A DNA stretch of 53,726 nucleotides from Branchiostoma floridae. Lineage: Eukaryota > Chordata > Leptocardii > Amphioxiformes > Branchiostomatidae. Both the position numbers and the translations under genes were made by a program. Below the pieces are notes generated by a model. It did no database searches and was not told the origin of the DNA. It was given only the letters and a program-made list of their open reading frames with translations. Each line of letters starts with the position of its first letter. The first letter of the stretch is position 1. Positions 26,801 through 38,690 of this stretch are shown here, piece by piece. The stretch spans positions 9,225,994 through 9,279,719 of the forward strand of contig NC_049995.1 in assembly GCF_000003815.2 (NCBI RefSeq), read 5' to 3'.

Positions 26801-29800
26801 TTACGGAGAATGTCTGTCCCTATGCTGATCACACGAAGGGCTATGGATGGGCAACAACTGACTGTAGATTCGATACAAAGTCTTCGCTTTGTGAAGAAGG
26901 TACTGTACAGACTCTTACTTTTCATCTTCAATCTACTGCTGTATTCAGTACTAGTCTCAAGACTCTTTTAAAACATCTCAAGACACTTTCAAAGAATGTC
27001 AAGATTCTTCTGAAAAATCTCAAGATACAAAATGTTACATCTCAAGAAGTTTATTGAGATGTAAAACTGCCAACAACATTTATTCAGACCCCCGAGTTAT
27101 CAAGACCAATTCTGAATTTGTAGTTCTTCTCAAGACTGAAATACTGTAAAGTTCAGTGGAATTTGGATCATTTTGAAACGTTTTAGTTGTCAGTTGTAAG
27201 TCAAGAACAATTTTGGTTTCATCTTATTTTCAAAATTTTCAGCCTAAACACATGTAAGGCAGTATCGATAGACAATTCCGGACAGAGCATAGTACATTTG
27301 AACCTCGAAATTTTACAACTATAATTGTCTCAGTGTCTATGTCTGAAAATGTTTGTAAGTTGACAGTGGTTCAAATGGTAACAAAATCACTTTTCACATG
27401 TGATAATGAAAAGTTATGAAGAGAATGCATAGTTTTGTTGATAAAGTTATGGGTACATAGAAAGAAAACTGAGTTTAACATTTTCTAGATCTGAAGTTGA
27501 AATTGAAATAGTATGTTTTGTATCTATATTCTAGTCAGCATGCACTTCCATCTTAGGAAATTAATCAGTCAAAGTTATATTACACCCTTACTCTTATCTT
27601 GGACCAACGCCCATGGACAAGCATAAAACTTCGATTACGTAATACGAAATATGAATTCCGGCTATTACGCATACCCCAGTCAAAATGCATCTCAGCAAAT
27701 TAGTATATTATTCAATCTTATTTACTACATTTGTTACTCGTTTGTACTTCACTATGTCATAACGGTATCACATTTACCACAAAGACGTAATTATCTATGT
27801 AACTGGCTGTTGTCCCATTTTTTCAGGTTGCAAACAAATAAGAAGTTCTGGGGTTTCGGCGTTGACAGTGGCCGTAACCTGGTCCAGCACATTTACATTT
27901 TATGTCAAAGCGCCGATAAATGGCACAGAAGCGTGGAAATTATTTGTCTGGACGGACGAATTTCCAGAAAGGTACCGAATACGCAAGGAAGGGGAAGAAA
28001 TCCATCTGGCCAGACATTCAGGGGGTGCCGTCCTGAATAACAACAATACAGCTCCATACAACGTTTTTCACCACGAGGATGAATACCATAAATTTTGGGT
28101 TCGACTGGCCAATGGAAAACTGTCAGTTGGAAGAGGTGGAGAGTTGAATCCCTTGGTAGAGCTTGAAGACCCGACGCCCTTACAGGGGCCTCCGTGGTAC
28201 ATATCCATCAAAAACGTTGATGAATACCAAACCGATTGGAAATTCTGTGATCTAGGTGAGTGGGAATATGCATTGTTGTTACTCTGTACTAAGCCTTGAT
28301 GTCAGTCTGTTACCAAGTCCTACACAAGCCAATTTCACTTAGTCACATTTACTCCCATACTTTTTGATAAAAATCTTATTTGAATGTTTTAAGATACATT
28401 TCTTTACATACGAAAGCATTTTCCTAAATGCCAATGTTTCAATAACTAGCTTAATCAGGGCAACTACAAGAATGAATGCCAGCCTCATAAATTGATTTGC
28501 TGAACTTGTAAATGTCTTTTACATTAACAAACAATGATAATCAGCGGACGATGGTATAAACTGTCCAATTAATGTTCACTAGTCCAAAACATAGAAGTAG
28601 ATGGAAAATCATGATTGAATGAACACGATTCATTGTCTTTAAACATTGCCATACTACTGCAATATGATGGACACATAATGATAAGTCATAATAAAGTTTC
28701 TTGTCCCTTTGTTGGTTTTGACAAGTACGAATGTTTATGTTCTTGGGATCTTCATTATCCCCAGACCCAGGTTATTGCACCGGTGAGAACTGCAAGCGAA
28801 GTTATCGAGAGGACTGTACGGACGGTACAAGTTACTACACTTGTCCACGAAATGAACCTGATAGTATAGGTACGTGCACAAGCCGAGTCTTCCTAAAGCT
28901 AAGGTCACATTTCCAAACCGGGGTCCGGTCGGGATGTTCAAAGAAAATCAAAATTCATACCTAAATTATACACAAATTATTCCCATAAATCTTATGTTGA
29001 CATTTTGCGTATTTTGATGTCTTTTATACAATTCTTTCCCCTCCCGAAAGGTGCCCGGCCGGGCCCCGGTTTGGAAATGTGACCTAAACCTTATATTGCT
29101 CAGTGCTTCTTAACAGTTGTAATGTTATGTAGTAGTTAAAACTATTCCTTTCCTAATGCTAATCGAAATCATCTTATAGTCGTTTAAGAGAGGGAATCCA
29201 CAATCTTTATATTTCATTTGTTTCCAAAACAAATACAACCCGCTACCCCATTCAAATACATTTCACAAGCCTTCAAAATCAATTTACCTCTTCTTTACCT
29301 CTTCGTGATCTAGAAATGGCTAATATTGGCCTTTTATTTAGCAACACTGTTAAAAAGCTTGCAAATTTGAATTGTTAGAAGCAAGCTTAAGATTGTGCCT
29401 TTATTTTTGCAGTGTCCCCGTCATGTCTGGGTCTCCCGCGAAGTCTTGGTATGCCGACCCGAGAGATTCCAGATGATCAGATAGAAGCATCAACAAGTGT
29501 CGAAACTGCTCGAGACGCCCGTCTTAATTCAAAACGTAAGTACAATTCCAACCTTTCTTAATATATACATGTATCTCAGTTAAGTCAATACCTCCTTTGA
29601 ATGACGATACTTTTCATGTTGATATGTTCATATTTATATGATTTATGTTACACTGTTTATTTACTATTTCAACTGATGACATCACTCTGATACGCGTTGT
29701 AATGTTCTGGCAACATTAAAGCCTATTGGCTGTCACTGTGGGACATTTTGTGCTTTTTAATCAAGCCACATATATACTAGAATATCGAAATTCAGTCAAA

Positions 29801-32800
29801 ACGTTCAAGCCTCTGCTCAATGTAAAAAAAGATTTGTAAGTGACATGTGTGGCATATGTTTTTACACATACGTGATAAAGAGTTGTTCATCTATATGTTC
29901 CCTTTGTCGACTTGGAGAAGAAAATACTTTTTACTTGTTGTACTATAATATGAAAACTAAGGTAAACCTAATGTTTGTCGAAACATAAAAAGGAATCGGT
30001 GATTGTGTATCAAAATTATACACACAGCATTTTTGTAACCCAAAACGTCTAAGTGGCTCCAACAGCCTTGTTTTGCGGTGAACTTTAAGTAAATAAAAAA
30101 AAAATTGAGATGTGGGAAGAGTTAACATTTATAATTACTTGCCAGCAAATGTCGGCGTGTAATTACCAACAGTATCATAATAACCGTAATAACCACCTAA
30201 ACATGGTACACGTCTTTCACAAAGGTGTTGGATGGCTGGTAAACTCTCCTGATTGGGTCATTGATGCATCAGAGTCCACAAGGATAAACCATGGTCCCGG
30301 CAAAGCTATTGATAATCTTGACTACACCTTCTGGAACCCAAACTCTGCGCCACCGTACTACATCGTATTGGACTTTGGGGTGTCACACACTCTGTCTAAG
30401 ATTGGCATTACTAACTTGGGTGACACGACTCACGACGTCTTGGCTTTCATGTTCAAAAGGTCGACCAGTAATGACTCAAGCATCTTGGACTGGGAGAAAG
30501 TTTTGACCGTGACAAATGTGGCAGCAAGCACCAGTACGCGGCAGGAGTTCGGTGGGTTCTCAGCAACCGGAAGGTTCTGGAAGCTGGAAATCATAGCCAC
30601 GCACTCAGTACATCAGCCTTACTTGCGTGAAGTGGGCTTTTATGAAACAGGAGGACCTGGTAAGCTGATATATAGCTTTTTGAATGTACGTTTCGTTGGG
30701 ACCTCTGTAACGTAGGGTGTAGTCATCACATTTTTCTTAGTCGCAAACCTTTGTTATATGTTGCTTGTTTATATCTTTATTGTTGATATGTGTGATTTTA
30801 CCGTTGACCAGGTGGTACTTGAAATTATTATCTTGACTGTTGCAGCCATGCATGTGCCACAGAAGATAATTTTCCCAGCTCAACGAAGCGTCAGTTACTA
30901 CGCGAAGATGATGCCTACGGTTGTCCAGGACTTGAGCATGTTCACCCTATGTCTACACATGCGCACCGAAATGGGTTCCAGCTCTCAGATGACATTCGTC
31001 AGCTACGCTACTCATCGACAGTCAAACGAACTACTCTTCTACACTATGTCTTACGGGTTTCACGTAAGTTAATAGAACACTTTCACGTGACGTTTGATAC
31101 ATTTGCATTTTCTCATTCTTCTCTCAGACATTGATGCACATAACGGTTCACAACCTACCGTACGTGCAACTGCGTGCTGTCTACGCGCAAAAACGTCAGC
31201 AATCTTTTGGGATCCATAAGTGGTAGGTATCGCCTCCGTACAAAGTCCTACGGAATCTAACGGATTCGGGAGCACGCAGACACGCAGTAGCACTTTACTC
31301 GTAAGAGCATGTAGAACAGCGTTTGGGCTGCGGATTCACTTCCCCCCTCCTCCCTACGAGCCAGTACGGGCGACGAGCGTGCCCTGTACAGCGCACTTAT
31401 AACAATGAGTATGGAAACCGCACGTAAGCAGCACGTGTAAGAATGGTCTGCATACGGTAACGTGTGGCAATCGCATAGAGATTGTACGTTGTAAGCACGT
31501 ACAACTCACCACTTGTACAACGAACGGTGCAGGCAACCGCTCACGGCCAGGCGTGGCGTGCAGAACACGTCCTTACACATTGCGCAACCGTGCAAGTAAC
31601 GTGCGTTGACGTACTCTCTCCCTGCTCTTGCCAGTCATTCCCCATGTTTTCATAAAACGTGGCGGACGTGTCGTCCCAAAAAACGTACGGAAAGAAAACA
31701 CGTACGGCGGGTTGTGACTTTAACTTGAGAGACACCAAACGCAGAGGTAGACGCAGCTACTCGTATTTCAGTGAATCGTATTAATCTTTTGATCCATGCC
31801 GAAAATACCTGACGAATACACAAAAATGGTGTGCACACTTGTACGATCCTTGAAATGAAAATACACCGACTAACGCCTGCCTACTTACAGTATCTATAAT
31901 AAATGTGAGATCTTCTCTTAGTTAAATAATCAGCAATGGGTGCTAGTTAATTGCATAGTAGATGCCATGCAAATAAGTTTCTTTCTTCCAGATTCGGGTA
32001 AAGCAGAACTTGGCGATACCAAATGATCTTCCCGTTTGGGATGGCTCGTGGCACGCCCTTTGTGTTACCTGGAGCAGTTCCGATGGAAGTTGGCGCCTCT
32101 ACGCTGACGGTGAGCTCGGGGACTCGGGCTCGGGGCTAGCAAGGGGAGCTACAGTGGACGGTGGCGGCTTATGGATCCTCGGGCAAGACCAAGACGCATA
32201 TGGGGGAGGATTCGACGCTAATCAAGCCTTCGCTGGAGAACTGTCTCGGGTGAACCTCTGGGACCGCGTACTGACTCCAGAAGAAATAGGAACGGACTGG
32301 TCAGTGTCCTGTCATCACCATGGCAACGTAATTGACTGGACATCCACGAACGTAGAAGTTTTCGGACTGGTCAGTAAAGATCGGTATCTGCACTGTGGTA
32401 AGTAGTCGAGCTCAAATTGTATGTTATTTGTAGATTGCTGCTTTTGCAATACCATTCACCAAAAACATACACTGTTAACGTTGACCACATTTGGCTAGGC
32501 TAAAATGCATATTTGTCTGTGTTACATGATTTGAAGTGATACATTTGCATTTTCTCATTCTTCTCTAAGATATTGATGCACAAAACAGTAACCAAATGAT
32601 AAACGACATTAATAAGTCAACATTACACAGTTTATATCTAAATATATACTGTATAAGCTTTAAACAATGCTTACAGTTAGTGTCTGACAGGTCATTAAGT
32701 GGAATATAACTAGCTGTTGCTGCGTAGAGTGCATGCGAAGCTGGTGTGTTACGCCAAAGGGCGGTTCAAGTATACAGGCTATACAAATTCAGAAGCTCAT

Positions 32801-35800
32801 GCGTTATACGGCTGTTATGCGGGCTATATACGGATAAAGAACCTGGTGTGTTACGCCTAATGACCGTTATACCGGATATACAGATACAGAACCTGGTGTG
32901 CTACACGAATACTGCAGATATGTACAGGCACTAAATTTTACTGTAGATATAAGACAATTTCTGTAGTCGACATTAACTCTGCATCAGCACAGATATTTTC
33001 AACCGCTCATGATTTTCTGCCCGTAGGTCTTCCTGACTCGTCAACCAACGTCGCACTAGGAAGGGCGGCAACACAGTCAAGTTCTGAACTCGAAGGACCG
33101 GCCAGCCAAGCAACTGATGGGAACACTGCCCGGGATGGCACCTGTACACACACATCAACCAATGATGTAGACCCATGGTGGCAGGTCGACCTAGAAGCAC
33201 AGATCCCCATCAAGAAGGTTGTAATTTTCAACCGAGTATTCGAACCAGAAAGAATCAACCCATTCTACCTTCACGTCGGGGACTCGACCGTTGTGACAGC
33301 GAACCCAAAATGCGGTGGAGAACATCGGTTTCCTGAAAGCTGGCCCCGGAGTTTAGAAATATGGTGCGGTGGCATGAGAGGACGATACGTAGGCATCCAG
33401 CTATTTGGCACTGAGAGACGACTTGGACTTTGTGAAGTACAGGTCTTTAGTGGTGAGCTTGGTTTTCTTACTTCCTTCGCCAAGAATATGGTGTTTGTGT
33501 GTGTATTTATGTGTGTTTGTGAACAGCAATGCTTGATTTTCCATAGATCGCATTCGTAGCAACCGTAGTGCATTATAGTTCGTATGTTTGTATGTTTGAT
33601 TGATTGATGATCAGTTGACTGATTGATTGATTGATCGGATTGTCGGCGGCACAAGCTTTCCAGAGACCGCACACATCCCGAGCATATGTCATGTCTATGT
33701 AATTGGTCCAGAGTAACCAACCACATAATACGTCTTTCTCACGCGATGGCCAAGATAGATCGAAAACGAGGCCAATGAGGCAAACAAAAGACTGTCCATC
33801 ATAGTTAACAGTTCAAACTATGATAACCTGGCAATTAGGATGACAACTGATAAGAGAATGGTTGTCAAATATTTGCATTATTATGTGAGGGAACAGTCTA
33901 TGCTACTCTAAATTGCTACTAGACATATTTTGGTGTATAACACCAGTTGTAATATTTATTATTTGATCTTACATTGTGAAAATTTGTGTGGTTTTGGAGA
34001 AAAATTAAATGGCAGCTGATTTAGAAATAAGGTTTGTCTGTGTGCCTCACTGACCTCGTTTTAGATCTATCATGGCCGCCGCGTGACGAAGGTGTATTCT
34101 CCTCAATACGAAATTCTATATCTAATCATCTGTGTTCCATTCTGTATACTTTAGACATCACAATAGGAGGTGGATGGATCCCTCCTACTTCGAGTATTCC
34201 ATTCGACTACGACAACGGTAACTTCTGGATTGGAGTAAGGCTCTCTTCTGAGAAACTCATCGTTGGTATCTTGACGCAGGGTGCCGACGACCACCACTAC
34301 GTAACGTCTTACAAGATGTCTTACAGCGAGGATGGGGATGTCTTCAAGTTTTACGAGCAAGATTGTGAAGAGAAGGTACTGTAGTTTTAGTCGTCGTTTA
34401 AGTATATGCAATACACTTTAACGCTACTTTTTCTTCTGGTCTTAAACATTATGTGGAATTTTTATTTAAACATAGTTAAGAATATTTTAAGAATAAGAAT
34501 TTTAAACATTAAGAACAGTGGTATAACAATTACATCGGATGCACGGTGAGCGTCAATGCATATAATTTCCTAGATGCCAGTGTACCTTTCTAAGGATGTT
34601 CCTGTAGCTCAACTGGTAGCAGCCTTGCTGTTGAGTTCCCAGCCTGGTTCCATTTAGTTGGCAAATTTGAGACCTCAAATCTAGGGAAGGGCATCTCGGC
34701 TAGGGCTATACTAATATTTCGGAAGGGACGTAAAATCAGGGTCTAGTGTTTGAGGATGTCTAGAGCACGTGAAAGGGGGAAAGAATGGCAACTCGTAAAA
34801 ACATACCCTTCTACTTAGACAGCAGCAAGGAACCTTACTGATCTATGTGCCACTAGAAGGTGAACTAGTACAACAAATTTATCGAGATTGCTCTGTAGAC
34901 CTAGTACTAGCAGCAAAATCTACCTTGTAGTGTCACTAGGTACTACAAGGTGAACAACAACAATCTAGATTGCTTAGGTAGAAATAGTACTGGCAACAGC
35001 GTTATGGTATTCGTTCTAGATCATCTGATATTACCGCCGTGTTCCTTTTACTTCAGATCTTCTACGGAAACATTGACGGACACACCATGGTAAAGAACAT
35101 ATTAGAGCAGCCGGTTACAGCATTAGCTGTTCGCCTCCATCCCCTCACGTGGTACAGAAGCAATGATCCCGGACTGCGATTCGACTTCTTGACTTGTGAA
35201 GGGCGAGGTAACACACTTTTTATTACCATTAGGGATTGTTGTCATGATTGCTGTTATGCCATTGTCTATATTGCTAGCTGTCCAACAGAACGGTCATCAC
35301 TACAGGAATAAGTCTTTCTCCAACATTTGTTTTGGAAATGCGCTTAAATCGCGTTCTAGATAATCTTTGTACCACTAATCACTATATTCTATTTCATATT
35401 GCCACTGTTATTACAGTATACAGGCTGCATCATTTATTGAAATTTTACATTGTCATGTAATATGTATCATTGTTATGTCATTAATTCTCAATAAATAACG
35501 TTGTTGTTTAGTGATTCTCGAACCTGATGAAATTATTCATTTGTATGGTAACTTATAGCAACAAATTTCAATATCCATTTTGTATAGCTCTTTCAACACT
35601 GGAAGTTTTCATCGATGAAGTCACTGCCGACAGTATTGCACTACATCTGCTCGATGTCGTTGACAATTCCAACCTAACATTTCATGTTAACTACACCGAC
35701 GTGGTTTCGGGGAAAACGTCATCGGTAACATTCGAGGGGAGTCAGGGTGTGATCACCAACCTATTCCCTGGAGTGGGGTACCAGCTAGAGTTGGCTGCAA

Positions 35801-38658
35801 CGTTCAGTTCGCACAAACAATATGGAGTTGCAAGAGCTACCACAGGTACGAATGAAACTCATAAAAACACCTGTTATATTTATATACTAGACCCTTTAAC
35901 ACTATAAAACATTCAAACGTAATTGTATCTATTTCTTCTGTTGCAATTAGCCCTCGATATGAGTTCACAAAGACTCAAGATTTAGAAAATTAGTGAAGTT
36001 GACATGTTATATATGCTTATAGTATTCCAGAAATGCTGTCATATGAGACACTTTTTCGTAAACAGTATCAAAGTCAACATGGTATGAAGCTTGAAAAATA
36101 AAACGTGTCTTTGATGCCAAAAGTTGTAATTATAAATGATAATAAAAAATGATAATAGGTCTGTTGCAATTTCATTCCCGAAGGTGAATGGGTATGAATA
36201 GAAGAAAAATGAAATACCCAAAGAAGTAAAATGGGAAATAACACTATACTTAGTCTAGTAATTCTAAATCGATGTCTAATTAAGGTATTTGAAGGGACTG
36301 GCTGCTTTACTGTACTATGCAGTACAAATTAATTGTTTACTGCATTGTAGATGTTCTCATAAAATTGTGTTCATTTTTGTCCATAGAATTGCCTCTACCA
36401 GGCGATTTTTCCGTTTCTGTTGGAGAAACGTATGTGCAGCTGACCTGGACACCGATTCTTACTCTACTGAATCTGCCAGCCGATACCAACCTTCCTATCT
36501 GGTAAGATAGAATTGACGCTGTCGCATTGGGTCTTTGTTTATCTATTTACAAACAAGAAATGATATGTTGGGAAAGTATACTGTAATTTTCAACACGAAA
36601 ATATTGGACTTACTCAAAGTTTCGACTGAATGTCTTTGTCAGAGAAATTGCATGATATGATATTTTTGTTAAGCCATGCATCTTGACACAACTAAGTAAT
36701 CGTGGGACCGCGTAGCGCAGTGGGACTGTGTTCGGACCGTGATCAAGAGGTTGTGGGTTCGAATCCGGCTGCCGTGTTACCGATCTTGTGCCCTTTAAGG
36801 CACTTTACACGACTTTCCTCACTTTACTCAGGTGTAAATGAGTACCTAGCTTTGGCTAGGGCCGTCCCTCGATAGGACGTTAAATGGAGGTCCCGTGTCT
36901 GGGGAGAGCCATACCCCAGGCACGTTAAAGAACCCGCCACACGTGCGATGGTGCGGTGTGAGTGGTTGAAAACCTACAGTACCTTGTCCGCACCTGGGGC
37001 AATTACTGTCATATTGAGATCACCTGATTGGCGCCGAAAGGCAGCTCGCTCCAGACACTTGCGACAGTCGTATTGAGGTTACCTGAGACCCTTGCGATTT
37101 AGCTCCGCCTGTTGTACGTTCCTCGCAATTCAGCCCCTAGCTGCAAAGAGTGAGTAGTCGGCCCACCCAATAACAAGCAAAGTGACACCCCAATTTTGCT
37201 CCTATGTTTCCTTCAGGTATAACATCAGGTGCGAATCCTCTGATAGCACAAAATGCCAAGTTGATTCGCCTCAAACACTACACTCGAGTGGGACTACTAT
37301 CACAGCTCTCTATCCTGGGAAAACATACAACATCACTGTCAACATGTTCAGTCCGTACATAAAAGGAGAGATAACAACACTGACACTCACAACAGGTAGT
37401 TTCCTCCCTGTACGGAGGTCTTGTTTTCACCATGCCTGAATGTCTCTAATCTTATGTGTTCTAGATGTTTATCTTCTTATGTGCTAAATGTCAGTTTGTG
37501 TTCTTGTGTGTTCGTCTGGATGTCTGTGTTCTTTTGTGCTCCTCTGGTGATATGCGTAAGAGTAAACAACGCAATATGCAACAAAACGTTCATTTTTCCT
37601 TTGAAAAGTCATTCTTCAATACGTGACTCATTCTAAATACGTAAACACATGTCGCTAGTCTATACTCGGACCTAGTCTCGTGATCTCGCAAGACTAGGTT
37701 ATCCCGTGATCAAGATGCACCAAGCAGACTTCGAAAAAGTTGGAGATACATGTTTTACGTGTTTTCAAAGTCACTGATTGAAGGATATTTTAGTGACTAA
37801 CTCATACGTGACTGATGAACCTCTTCAACGATGTTTATTTTCCCGTTTTACATAGAGCGGGATGTTATCACTGACCTGGAGGCTGTTGAGGTCACTGAAT
37901 CGTCGCTTTCCGCCCAGTGGTCCCCTCCGCTAGCCTCGCACTTGGCTTTCATCGTCAGTCTCACCACACCTGATGGAGAGGAGCTAGCACAGCTGTTCAC
38001 ATACGAACATTACGTTGAGTTCACCCAGCTGGCACCAGCCACACTGTACACCATCGGCGTGCAGGTCATTCGGTCTGACGGTGACCCCGATCCGGTGGTC
38101 ACACTTCGGGTTAGCACAAGTAAGTCTTGTTCTTGTTTGTTTGTTTGGACCTTTGTTTATTCATGGGAGCTTGTTATGACTTCGATCTATGCATTTATAT
38201 GACAAGTAAGCTACAGGTAGATGAAGAGACCTTAGTTCATCAGACTTTTACAATGGAGTCCTAGATCTTGTCTATGAAACTGAAGTACCTAAATTTCAAC
38301 ATCATTTATTCTCAAGAAAGGAATGGATGAGTACATGAATGAACAAATTTTGTTAACGATCACACACGGTACAATGTATATCAACAACAACTGCTAAACC
38401 TCGACATAACAATAGGTATTTATCGTGCATTTAGAGAGGAAATTGTGTATATCATAGTGTTACTCGTGAAATTTGTTTACGATCCCTTATGTCTTGGGCA
38501 AAATGTATCTGGAGCAAAGATTATGGAAACATTCAATTTGACAAACTGCATGTGACAATAGTTAACTACAACATTACAAGGCTAATCTAGCCTACAGTAA
38601 GAAAGGGTACAGCATATGATTGATACTCCTAGAATTGTTTACAAATACTTGTCTCTGT

Positions 38659-38690
<32 letters not shown>

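Noticed and set aside
27827-28255. Active farnesoic acid methyltransferase
   Set aside because: The domain family carries the name, but no SAM-binding motif is seen and the context is an extracellular mosaic protein.
36703-36780. Functional tRNA gene
   Set aside because: Both promoter boxes are good, but no acceptor-stem pairing is seen and the sequence continues into a SINE body.
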